DNA from: Chromatiales bacterium
Lineage (GTDB): Bacteria; Pseudomonadota; Gammaproteobacteria; Chromatiales; Chromatiaceae
Direction of reading: 5' to 3'
Assembly (NCBI GenBank): GCA_024762485.1
Contig: JANTHH010000026.1
Span: 1 to 17,605, forward strand
Length of the DNA: 17,605 nucleotides
Numbering within the stretch: position 1 is the stretch's first letter; the number at the start of each line of letters is the position of its first letter. The position numbers and the translations under genes are program-made. Of this stretch, positions 1 through 6,562 are shown in pieces. A model generated the notes under the pieces. That model made no database searches and was not told the origin of the DNA. It was given only the letters and a program-made list of their open reading frames with translations.

Positions 1-2
1 AT

Positions 3-320
3 CTCCGCCTGCCGAACGATCAGGGCGCACCGTGGGAGATCCGCGCGGCCGCCGGCGAGGTCCTCGAAGATGGCGGGCTGGTGCTGTTGCACGGACCGGT
101 GAGCATCCACCGCGAGGCCACCGACGACACACGCCCCCTTCACCTCGAAACACGGGATCTGCGGCTGCACCCCGATGAAGGCTATGCGGAAACCGGCGAA
201 CGGGTTACCGTTGTCAGCGGCCCGGACCGCATCGAGGCCGTTGGCCTGCAGGCCTGGCTCCATCCCCCTGTCCGCATCAAGTTTCTCGCAAAGGTCAAAG
301 CACGCTATGTCCCCCGCTAA
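3..320 (+). CDS. lptC: LptC C-terminal part (5' end outside window)
   Basis: This is the C-terminal ~105 residues of LptC, the bitopic inner-membrane protein that takes lipopolysaccharide from LptB2FG and hands it to LptA in the periplasm. The reading frame is open from base 3 to the stop at 318-320. What is visible matches the family's periplasmic beta-jellyroll: a WEIRAA strand, then LLHGPVSIHRE, LHLETRDLRLHPDEGYAETGERVTV and a final Gl-A-L strand ending near KARYVPR. The N-terminal transmembrane anchor lies upstream of the window. The stop overlaps the start of lptA by 14 bases, and lptA and lptB follow directly, as in the conserved lpt operon. Identity rests on strand pattern plus context. 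I see no sign of truncation other than the window edge. Confidence 0.9.
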   Translation, partial: LRLPNDQGAPWEIRAAAGEVLEDGGLVLLHGPVSIHREATDDTRPLHLETRDLRLHPDEGYAETGERVTVVSGPDRIEAVGLQAWLHPPVRIKFLAKVKARYVPR

Positions 321-810
321 TTCCCTGAAAGCCTGGTTGTGCCTCATCCTGCTGCTGGCCGGCAGCAGCGCATTCGCACTCTCCGACGATCGCCGCCAGC
401 CCATCGAACTGGAAGCCGACAGCGTCGACATCAACGAGGCCGCCGGCGTCAGTGTCTACCAGGGTGACGTGCTGCTGCGCCAAGGCAGCATCGAGATCCA
501 GGCCGACCGGGTCACCGTGCATCACCAGGGCGGCAAGCCCACATTGGTGGTGGCCGAGGGCAAACCGGTACGTTTCAAGCAGCGGCCGGACGACGGCAAG
601 GAAGACATCATCGCCCAGGCCAACCGCATGGAATACCACGTCGGCAGCGAGGAACTCGTCTTCAGTGGCAACGCACGGGTGACCCAGGGTAAGGACTCCT
701 TCAGCAGCGACCGCATCGTCTATGACCGGGTCAAGTCCGTGGTCAAGGCAGGCAGCGCCGCCAAGGGCAAGGAACGGGTGCGTATCATCATCGAGGCCCC
801 CAAGCCGTGA
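307..810 (+). CDS. lptA: LptA, periplasmic LPS transport protein
   Basis: The product (167 residues) is the periplasmic bridge protein that polymerises between LptC and LptD to carry LPS to the outer membrane. Residues 1-24 form a signal peptide: a Lys, then a hydrophobic core (LCLILLLAG), then an SSAFA cleavage site before LSDDRRQP. The mature part shows the OstA/LptA-type repeats: PIELEADSVDINE, GVSVYQGDVLLRQGSIEIQADRVTV, ANRMEYHVGSEELVFSGNARVTQGKDSFSSDRIVYD. The ATG at 307 was chosen because it places the signal peptide at the N-terminus; the open frame extends further upstream, but into lptC. An AAAGG lies about 12 bases upstream. The gene overlaps lptC by 14 bases and lptB by 4 (GTGA), which suggests translational coupling. 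Length is close to the family norm (E. coli about 185). Confidence 0.95.
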   Translation: MSPANSLKAWLCLILLLAGSSAFALSDDRRQPIELEADSVDINEAAGVSVYQGDVLLRQGSIEIQADRVTVHHQGGKPTLVVAEGKPVRFKQRPDDGKEDIIAQANRMEYHVGSEELVFSGNARVTQGKDSFSSDRIVYDRVKSVVKAGSAAKGKERVRIIIEAPKP

Positions 811-1532
811 CCCGGCTCGCCGCCATCGATCTGGTCAAGCGCTACCGCGGCCGCACCGTGGTCGACGGCATCTCCTTCCACGTCGACCAGGGGGAGGTGG
901 TCGGCCTGCTCGGCCCCAACGGCGCAGGCAAGACCACCAGCTTCTATATGGTGGTCGGCCTGGTGCCGGCGGACGGCGGGCGCGTGTGCATCGGCGACAC
1001 CGACCTCACTGCCCTGCCGATGCACGAACGGGCCCGCCTCGGTGTCGGCTATCTGGCACAGGAGGCCTCGATATTCCGCCGCCTGAGCGTGATCGACAAC
1101 CTGCTGGCGGTGCTGGAGATGCGCAAGGATCTGGACCGGGCACAGCAACGTGAGCGCGCCGAGGAACTGCTGCACGAGTTCGGCATCCGTCAGCTCGAAC
1201 AACAGCCAGCGATCAGCCTCTCCGGCGGCGAGCGCCGGCGCCTGGAGATCGCACGGGCACTCGCTATCGAGCCTCGCTACATCCTGCTCGACGAGCCTTT
1301 CGCCGGTGTCGACCCGATCTCCGTGCTCGACATCCAGCGCATCATCGCCCAGCTGGCGGAACAGGACATCGGCGTGCTGATCACCGATCACAACGTGCGC
1401 GAGACCCTCTCCATCTGCTCCCGCGCCTACATCATCAACCAGGGCAAGGTGCTGACCCAGGGCGACGCTGCACACATCCTCGAACACCCCGAGGTACGCA
1501 ATGTCTACCTCGGCGAACACTTCCGCATGTAG
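807..1532 (+). CDS. lptB: LptB, ATPase of the LPS ABC transporter
   Basis: This is the cytoplasmic ABC ATPase (241 residues) that with LptF and LptG powers extraction of LPS from the inner membrane. All ABC motifs are present in order: Walker A GPNGAGKTT at residues 36-44, Q-loop YLAQEASIF, signature LSGGERRR, Walker B YILLDEPFAGVDP and switch histidine ITDHNVRET. The C-terminal tail VRNVYLGEHFRM is characteristic of LptB. The start is a GTG at 807 that overlaps the lptA stop (GTGA), with GAGG about 10 bases upstream. lptF and lptG are not in the window; in this class they usually lie elsewhere. Complete and unremarkable. Confidence 0.97.
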   Translation: MTRLAAIDLVKRYRGRTVVDGISFHVDQGEVVGLLGPNGAGKTTSFYMVVGLVPADGGRVCIGDTDLTALPMHERARLGVGYLAQEASIFRRLSVIDNLLAVLEMRKDLDRAQQRERAEELLHEFGIRQLEQQPAISLSGGERRRLEIARALAIEPRYILLDEPFAGVDPISVLDIQRIIAQLAEQDIGVLITDHNVRETLSICSRAYIINQGKVLTQGDAAHILEHPEVRNVYLGEHFRM

Positions 1533-1582
1533 GGGCCGGAGATCACCCTTGACCCACGTCAACTACCCCCCGCCTCACGGCC

Positions 1583-1612
1583 CTGACGGCCGGAGAGGAT
1601 TTGGGCTAGAAT
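1583..1612 (+). promoter_or_regulatory. Candidate sigma-70 promoter for rpoN
   Basis: In the 135-base gap between lptB and rpoN, CTGACG (1583-1588) is followed 18 bases later by TAGAAT (1607-1612). These match the -35 consensus at 4 of 6 and the -10 at 5 of 6 positions. The -10 lies about 55 bases before the rpoN ATG, leaving a short leader. Housekeeping transcription of rpoN from this gap is plausible and would make rpoN partly independent of the lpt genes. No start site is known, so this is inference from the match. Confidence 0.4.
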
Positions 1613-1667
1613 GAACTCAGGCAATCGACATACAAATTACATACCAAGACAGACGACGTAATACACG

Positions 1668-3173
1668 ATGAAGCCAACCCTCCAGCTTCGTCTTGGTCAA
1701 CACCTCACCATGACGCCCCAACTGCAACAGGCGATCCGCCTGCTGCAGCTTTCCACCCTCGACCTCAAGCAGGAGATCCAGGACGCCCTGGATTCCAACC
1801 TGATGCTGGAGACCGAGGAGGACGTGCGGCAACGCGAGACCGAGGCCGGGACCGAGACCCGCAGCGAGCAGACCGAGGGCGCCAGCGACACCGCGCTCAG
1901 CGAGAGTCGCAACGAGCAGGAGGTCAATATCGAGGCCGAGGCAATGCCGGACGAGCTGCCAGTGGACACCGCCTGGGAGGACCTCTACGACATCCCGGTC
2001 ACCCCCACCGCCGCCAGCAGTCGCGGCGAGGACAGCATCGACTACCTGTCCCAGCAATCCGGCGACGAGACCCTGCAGGCCCACCTGGAGTGGCAGGCCA
2101 ACCTCGGTCATTTCAGCAAGCAGGACCTGGCCATTGCCACCGCCATCATCGACGCCATCAACGAGGACGGCTATTTCACTGCTGAACTCGAGGATATCGT
2201 CGAGGCGATCAATGGCACGGACCAGGAACCGGCAGAGGGGGCGGCCATCGACGTGGAGGAGGTCGAGGCCGTGCTGCATCGCATCCAGAGTTTCGACCCC
2301 CCCGGCGTCGCCGCCCGCGACCTCCGGGAATGCCTGTCGCTACAACTGCGGCAGCTGCCCGAGGACACCCCCGAGCGGGCCAACGCCCTGCGCCTGGTGG
2401 AGGACCATTTCGACCTGCTTGCCGCCCAGGACGAGGCCCAGATCCGGCGCCGCCTGAAGATCGACCAGGGCGAGCTGCAACGCACCAATGCGCTGATCCG
2501 CTCACTCAATCCGCGACCGGGCACCTCGGTGGCCAGCAAGCCGCCGAGCTACATCGAGCCGGACGTCTTCGTGTTCCGGCGCAACGGCCAGTGGCGCGTC
2601 GAACTCAACCCGGATACCGCCCCCCGCTTACGGGTCAACAGCGAGTACGCCGGCCTGATCCGCCGTGCCGACAACAGCACCGACAACACCACGCTGAAGA
2701 ACCATCTGCAGGAGGCACGCTGGTTCATCAAGAGCCTGCAGAGCCGCAATGACACCCTGCTGCGGGTGGCCAGCAAGATCGTCGAATTCCAGCTCGAATA
2801 CTTCGAGCACGGCGAGGAGGCGATGAAACCCCTGGTGCTGCGCGACATCGCAGAGGCGCTGGAGATGCACGAATCCACCATCTCCCGGGTCACCACCCAG
2901 AAGTACATGCACACCCCCCGCGGCACCCTGGAATTCAAATATTTCTTCTCCAGCCATGTCAGCACAACAAGCGGCGGCGAGGCCTCGGCCACCGCCATCC
3001 GCGCCGTGATCAAGAAACTGATCGCCGCAGAAAAACCCAACAAACCCTTGTCGGACAACAAGATCGCCACCATCCTCGGAGAACAGGGGATCAAGGTGGC
3101 ACGTCGCACCGTCGCGAAATATCGAGAATCGATGGCCATTCCGCCGTCGAACGAACGCAAGCGCCTGACCTAG
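1668..3173 (+). CDS. rpoN: RNA polymerase sigma-54 factor RpoN
   Basis: The product (501 residues) is the alternative sigma factor that recognises -24/-12 promoters and needs an AAA+ enhancer-binding protein to open them. Region I is visible at residues 1-47: LRLGQHLTMTPQLQQAIRLLQLS, the Gln/Leu-rich activator-response segment. Region II (about 48-110) is strongly acidic, rich in Glu and Asp. The core-binding domain includes FDPPGVAARDLRECL (about 209-223). A helix-turn-helix lies near 389-410 (LRDIAEALEMHESTISRVT). The RpoN box ARRTVAKYR is at 478-486. The ATG at 1668 begins exactly where region I normally starts; no good Shine-Dalgarno precedes it. hpf follows 27 bases later, as in most proteobacteria. 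Length is near the usual 475-500. Confidence 0.98.
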   Translation: MKPTLQLRLGQHLTMTPQLQQAIRLLQLSTLDLKQEIQDALDSNLMLETEEDVRQRETEAGTETRSEQTEGASDTALSESRNEQEVNIEAEAMPDELPVDTAWEDLYDIPVTPTAASSRGEDSIDYLSQQSGDETLQAHLEWQANLGHFSKQDLAIATAIIDAINEDGYFTAELEDIVEAINGTDQEPAEGAAIDVEEVEAVLHRIQSFDPPGVAARDLRECLSLQLRQLPEDTPERANALRLVEDHFDLLAAQDEAQIRRRLKIDQGELQRTNALIRSLNPRPGTSVASKPPSYIEPDVFVFRRNGQWRVELNPDTAPRLRVNSEYAGLIRRADNSTDNTTLKNHLQEARWFIKSLQSRNDTLLRVASKIVEFQLEYFEHGEEAMKPLVLRDIAEALEMHESTISRVTTQKYMHTPRGTLEFKYFFSSHVSTTSGGEASATAIRAVIKKLIAAEKPNKPLSDNKIATILGEQGIKVARRTVAKYRESMAIPPSNERKRLT

Positions 3174-3188
3174 GCGCCAACCCCTCAC

Positions 3189-3195
3189 AAGGAGG
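3189..3195 (+). promoter_or_regulatory. Strong ribosome binding site of hpf
   Basis: AAGGAGG lies 5 bases before the ATG at 3201, the best Shine-Dalgarno in the window and in contrast to the weak site before rpoN. It suggests that Hpf is made at a higher level than RpoN from a shared message, which is an inference. Confidence 0.7.
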
Positions 3196-3200
3196 CAGCT

Positions 3201-3527
3201 ATGCAACTGAGCCTGACCGGTCACCATGTCGACATCACCGATGCACTCAGGAACTACGTGGAGGAAAAAATGCAGCGCCTGGAGCGCCACTTCGATCACG
3301 TCACCAACGTCCACGTCATCCTCAGCGTCGAAAAGCTGAACCAGAAGGCCGAGGCCACCGTCCACCTCAGTGGCGCCGACATCTTCGCCGATGCCACCCA
3401 CGAGGACATGTACGCCGCCATCGACGCCCTGGTGGACAAACTCGACCGTCAGGTCCTCAAGCACAAGGAAAAAGTGAAGAACCACCACCGCGGAAACGGC
3501 GCCAAGCCGATCCTCGAGGCCGAGTGA
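3201..3527 (+). CDS. hpf: Ribosome hibernation promoting factor (short HPF)
   Basis: This 108-residue protein belongs to the HPF/YfiA family, which binds the decoding region of the 30S subunit and helps convert idle 70S ribosomes into hibernating dimers. The family fold is clear: MQLSLTGHHVDITDALRNYVEEKMQRLERHF at the start, the strand NVHVILSVEK, and ATVHLSGADIFADATHEDMYAAIDALVDKLDRQVLKHKEK in the second half. It lacks the C-terminal dimerisation domain of long HPF, so it is the short gammaproteobacterial type. A strong Shine-Dalgarno fixes the start. It lies between rpoN and ptsN, its conserved position; older annotations call it a sigma-54 modulation protein. Confidence 0.96.
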   Translation: MQLSLTGHHVDITDALRNYVEEKMQRLERHFDHVTNVHVILSVEKLNQKAEATVHLSGADIFADATHEDMYAAIDALVDKLDRQVLKHKEKVKNHHRGNGAKPILEAE

Positions 3528-3534
3528 GACCGAC

Positions 3535-3981
3535 ATGCTGCCCGACGAGCTGCTCAGCAGCGCAGACATCAGCCTGGACAACCCGGCCACCAGCAAGAAA
3601 CGGGTGCTCGAGGAGGCCGCGAGCCTGCTCAGTCACCGCCAGTCGAGCATCGACCCGGAGCCGGTCTACGAACGGCTGATGGAGCGCGAGCGGCTGGGCA
3701 GCACCGGCCTGACCAACGGCGTCGCCCTGCCCCATGCCCGCATGCCGGGGGTGGAGGCGGCCAGCGGCGCCTTCATCCGCCTGGCAACGCCGGTGGACTT
3801 CGACGCCATGGACGACAAGCCGGTGGACCTGATCTTCAGCCTGCTGGTGCCCGAAGAGGCCACCGACGAACATCTGCAACTGCTTGCGGGCCTGGCGCGG
3901 CTGTTCAGTGACGAACAGCTGTGTGAACGCCTGCGCCAGACGGAAACACCCGAGCAGGCCCGCGCACTGCTGGCGGGCTGA
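3535..3981 (+). CDS. ptsN: PTS EIIA-Ntr (nitrogen regulatory IIA protein)
   Basis: This 148-residue single-domain protein of the fructose/mannitol EIIA family is the output of the nitrogen PTS relay. It takes phosphate from HPr and acts by protein contacts (in E. coli with the potassium transporter TrkA and the sensor KdpD) rather than by sugar transport. The phospho-acceptor is His67 in GVALPHARMPG. The family segments RLGSTGLTNGVALPHAR and LIFSLLVPEEATDEHLQLLAGLARLFSDE are intact. The gene begins 7 bases after hpf, and hprK starts 3 bases after its stop, so it is surely co-transcribed. Nothing is missing, and the length is close to E. coli PtsN (163). Confidence 0.97.
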   Translation: MLPDELLSSADISLDNPATSKKRVLEEAASLLSHRQSSIDPEPVYERLMERERLGSTGLTNGVALPHARMPGVEAASGAFIRLATPVDFDAMDDKPVDLIFSLLVPEEATDEHLQLLAGLARLFSDEQLCERLRQTETPEQARALLAG

Positions 3982-3984
3982 AAC

Positions 3985-4935
3985 ATGCAGCCCAGGGTCT
4001 CGGTGCAGGACCTCTACAACGCCCTGCGCGAGCGGCTCCGCCTCGACTGGCTGGCGGGTCGAGAGGGCGGCGACAGGACGCTCATCACCATCAATGACGA
4101 GAGCAGCAGCCACCACATCGCTGGCGCCCTCAACCTGATCCACCCCAACCGCATCCAGGTCATCGGCAGGGCCGAGCACGACTACCTGGCGGGGCTCGAC
4201 GACGACAACCGGCGCAACACCCTCGAACGCCTGTTCGCCACACGCCCTGCGGCCCTTTTCCTCACCGACGGTGTGTCCGCCGATGCCGATCTGATCCGGC
4301 TCGCGGATACACACGGGGTCCCGCTGTTCACCACCCCGCTGACCGACAACCGGGTGCTGGGCAATCTCCAGTACTACGCCGCCCTGTTCCTCGCCGAGAA
4401 AAAGATCCTGCACGGGGTCTTTCTGGAGGTGCTGGGCATGGGCGTCCTGTTGACCGGCGAGCCGGCAGTGGGCAAGAGCGAGCTCGCCCTCGAACTGATC
4501 TCCCGCGGCAGCCGCCTGGTGGCCGATGACGTACCGGAGTTCAGCCGTCAGGCGCCGGACATCCTCAACGGCAGCTGCCCGCCCCTGCTGCGCGATTTCC
4601 TCGAGGTGCGTGGGCTTGGCCTGCTGAATATCCGCTCCATGTTCGGCGACAGCGCCATCAAGCGTAACAAGTACCTGCGCCTGATCGTCCACCTGCGGCG
4701 CATGAGCGAGCAGGAGATCGCCGGCATCGACCGCCTCTCCGGCAGCTACAGCACCCGGGACGTGCTCGGCGTGCAGATCCCCCAGGTCACCGTACCGGTG
4801 GCTCCGGGTCGCAACCTGGCCATCATGGTCGAGGCCGCGGTGCGCAACCACATGCTCAAGCTCAAAGGCTACAGCGCCAGTGAGGACTTCATCGCCCGCC
4901 AGCAGCGGGCCATCGACGAGGGAAAAAAATCCTGA
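3985..4935 (+). CDS. hprK: HPr kinase/phosphorylase
   Basis: HprK (316 residues) both phosphorylates HPr on Ser46 using ATP or pyrophosphate and removes that phosphate. Residues 1-~130 form the N-terminal domain (SVQDLYNALRERLRLDW; VLGNLQYY near 124-131). The catalytic domain starts at ILHGVFLEVLGMGVLLTG, with the conserved His143. The P-loop is GEPAVGKSE (158-166), followed by LVADDVPEF with the paired aspartates 181-182. The HprK signature EVRGLGLLNIRSMFGDSAIK lies at about 207-226. The P-loop departs from the common G-x-S-G-x-G-K-S by having Pro-Ala instead of Ser-Gly. E. coli lacks this gene, while many other proteobacteria carry it beside ptsN. The neighbouring HPr has the Ser46 target, which supports a working pair. 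Confidence 0.95.
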   Translation: MQPRVSVQDLYNALRERLRLDWLAGREGGDRTLITINDESSSHHIAGALNLIHPNRIQVIGRAEHDYLAGLDDDNRRNTLERLFATRPAALFLTDGVSADADLIRLADTHGVPLFTTPLTDNRVLGNLQYYAALFLAEKKILHGVFLEVLGMGVLLTGEPAVGKSELALELISRGSRLVADDVPEFSRQAPDILNGSCPPLLRDFLEVRGLGLLNIRSMFGDSAIKRNKYLRLIVHLRRMSEQEIAGIDRLSGSYSTRDVLGVQIPQVTVPVAPGRNLAIMVEAAVRNHMLKLKGYSASEDFIARQQRAIDEGKKS

Positions 4936-4957
4936 GGCCGGCACCCGCCCCATCCCC

Positions 4958-4963
4958 TATAAT
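4958..4963 (+). promoter_or_regulatory. Perfect -10 hexamer upstream of rapZ
   Basis: A perfect TATAAT lies in the 70-base gap between hprK and rapZ, 42 bases before the rapZ ATG. At 16-18 bases upstream I see no recognisable -35, and there is no extended -10 TG. This gap is the widest in the hpf-ptsI run, so an internal promoter is reasonable, but the support is a single hexamer. Confidence 0.3.
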
Positions 4964-5005
4964 CCCCCCACCGTTCCAGACTCCAGCCACAGATTCAGCC
5001 CGGCA

Positions 5006-5869
5006 ATGAGCAAACAACTTGTGGTGGTCACCGGCCTCTCCGGCTCCGGCAAGAGCAGCGCCCTCAATGCCCTCGAAGACCAGGGCTATTACTGCATGGA
5101 CAACCTGCCGGTCAATCTGCTGCAGGCCTTTGTGCAGGATCTGCTCGACCATCCCGATAACGACTACGACCGTATCGCCATCGGCATCGACGCGCGCAAC
5201 CCGGCCAACGATCTCAACCTGGTGCCGCCACTGATAGAGCAGCTGCGCGGGGCCGGCATGGACTGCGAGATCCTCTACTTCGAGGCCGAGGACGAGATCC
5301 TGCTCAAGCGCTTCAGCGAGACCCGGCGGCGTCACCCGCTGACCGACGCCCAACGCAACCTGGCCGAGGCCATCGCCCTGGAACGGGAGCTTCTCGGCCC
5401 GCTGATGAGCGCCGCCGACCTGCGCTTCGACACCAGCCGCACCCACATCCACGAACTGCGCCGACTGGTACAGCAGCGGGTGGCCGGCCGCGAGCGCCAG
5501 CAGATGTCGCTGGCCATCGAGTCATTCGGCTTCAAGCACGGCATGCCGCGCAATGCCGACTTCGTGTTCGATGCACGCTGCCTGCCCAATCCCCACTGGC
5601 AGCCGGAACTGCGCCCCCTCACCGGCAGGGACGAGCCAGTGGCCGAGTTCCTCGCCGCCGACCCCAGAGTGCAGGCACTGCGCCAGCAGCTGATCGATTT
5701 CCTCGACCACTGGATCCCCTGCTTCGAATCGGAGGGCCGCAGCTACCTGACCGTCGCCATCGGCTGCACCGGCGGCCAGCATCGCTCGGTGTATCTGGTG
5801 GAACAGATCACGGAGCACTTCCTGCAGCACGGTCGCAAGGTGCTCAAGCAGCACCGCGAGCTGGCATGA
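5006..5869 (+). CDS. rapZ: RapZ, RNase adapter / nucleotide-binding protein
   Basis: The 287-residue product is RapZ (YvcJ/YhbJ family). In E. coli it binds the small RNA GlmZ, delivers it to RNase E and senses glucosamine-6-phosphate through its C-terminal domain. Walker A is GLSGSGKS at residues 10-17, soon followed by the family segment YYCMDNLPVNLL. ETRRRHPL, a core motif of the family, follows LKRFS. The C-terminal domain has SFGFKHGMP, DFVFDARCLPNPHW and CTGGQHRSVYLVE (starting at Cys254). ATG 5006 was chosen because it puts the P-loop near residue 10, as in the family; the open frame runs upstream into hprK. The protein ends at HRELA and lacks the basic Lys-Arg-Lys tail of the E. coli protein. 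The last 4 bases overlap the next gene. Confidence 0.96.
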   Translation: MSKQLVVVTGLSGSGKSSALNALEDQGYYCMDNLPVNLLQAFVQDLLDHPDNDYDRIAIGIDARNPANDLNLVPPLIEQLRGAGMDCEILYFEAEDEILLKRFSETRRRHPLTDAQRNLAEAIALERELLGPLMSAADLRFDTSRTHIHELRRLVQQRVAGRERQQMSLAIESFGFKHGMPRNADFVFDARCLPNPHWQPELRPLTGRDEPVAEFLAADPRVQALRQQLIDFLDHWIPCFESEGRSYLTVAIGCTGGQHRSVYLVEQITEHFLQHGRKVLKQHRELA

Positions 5870-6267
5870 GCATCGGCGTCCTCATCATCACCCACCCCGG
5901 CGTCGGCAGCAGCATGCTGCACACCGCCACTCGCATCCTCGGCTATTGCCCGCTGCAGACCACCTGCCTGGAGATCCCCGCCGGCGCCGACCCCACCCAG
6001 CTCGCCGCCCAGGCCCAGCATCGCTTCGACAGGCTCGAACAGGGCGAAGGGGTGCTGATCCTCACCGACCTGTACGGTTCCACCCCCAGCAACATCGCCA
6101 GTGGCCTGGCCGAACACAATCACGGCATCGTCGTCAGCGGGCTCAACCTGCCGATGCTGATCCGCCTGTTCAACTACCCGGCGGAGAACCTGGAAAGCCT
6201 CAGCCACAAGGTGGCAGACGGCGGGATTCGCGGTATCCTCAGACACGCACCGGGTGCGCAGGACTGA
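5866..6267 (+). CDS. EIIA-Man family PTS protein (ManX-like)
   Basis: This 133-residue protein is a stand-alone EIIA of the mannose/fructose/sorbose PTS family. The phosphorylatable His10 lies in IGVLIITHPGVGSSML, the standard N-terminal position. GVLILTDLYGSTPSNIASGLAE and VVSGLNLPMLIRLFNYP are conserved family segments. No EIIB, EIIC or EIID gene is present, so sugar uptake by this protein is not supported. In proteobacteria with this cluster it is thought to be a regulatory end point of the relay. It starts in the ATGA overlap with rapZ, and the HPr gene follows 25 bases after its stop. A common label is ptsL or manX, but I leave the symbol blank because usage varies. Confidence 0.93.
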   Translation: MSIGVLIITHPGVGSSMLHTATRILGYCPLQTTCLEIPAGADPTQLAAQAQHRFDRLEQGEGVLILTDLYGSTPSNIASGLAEHNHGIVVSGLNLPMLIRLFNYPAENLESLSHKVADGGIRGILRHAPGAQD

Positions 6268-6276
6268 ACATCCGGC

Positions 6277-6285
6277 AAGGGGGAG
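6277..6285 (+). promoter_or_regulatory. Ribosome binding site that fixes the HPr start
   Basis: AAGGGGGAG lies 7 bases before the ATG at 6293. It decides between this start and an in-frame GTG at 6254 inside the EIIA-Man gene. The 6293 start also places the catalytic histidine at residue 15, where the HPr family has it. Confidence 0.65.
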
Positions 6286-6292
6286 CCACCGC

Positions 6293-6562
6293 ATGCTGCA
6301 ACGCGAGATCACCATCATCAACAAGCTGGGTCTGCACGCCCGTGCCGCCGCCCGACTGGTCAACACCGCCAGCGCCTATGCCTCGACCGTACTGCTCGAC
6401 AAGCAGGGCGACGAGGTCAATGGCAAGAGCATCATGGGCGTGATGATGCTCGCCGCCAGCAAGGGCACGATGCTGACCCTCAAGGTGGAGGGCGAGGACG
6501 AGGATCAGGCGATGACCGCCATCGTCTCCCTGATCGAGGACCGCTTCGGGGAAGGCGAATGA
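6293..6562 (+). CDS. ptsH: HPr phosphocarrier protein
   Basis: This 89-residue HPr carries phosphate from enzyme I to the EIIA proteins. Residues 11-17 are KLGLHAR with the active His15. NGKSIMGVMMLAA (43-55) contains Ser46, the site used by HprK, in the canonical S-I-M context. The C-terminal helix DEDQAMTAIVSLIEDRFGEGE is typical. In this setting it serves both EIIA-Ntr and the ManX-like EIIA, so it could equally be named npr (NPr). I use ptsH because Ser46 and a partner kinase are present. The gene overlaps enzyme I by 4 bases (ATGA), so the two are translationally coupled. Confidence 0.96.
   Translation: MLQREITIINKLGLHARAAARLVNTASAYASTVLLDKQGDEVNGKSIMGVMMLAASKGTMLTLKVEGEDEDQAMTAIVSLIEDRFGEGE

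Noticed and set aside
1578..1592. CGGCC-CTGAC-GGCCG hairpin after lptB as a terminator
   Set aside because: The stem is only 5 base pairs and no T-run follows. It overlaps the candidate rpoN promoter instead.
3457..4953. A 498-codon minus-strand open frame opposite ptsN-hprK
   Set aside because: It spans two well-supported genes on the other strand and shows only reversed codon bias (Val/Gln/His/Ala-rich), with no motif.
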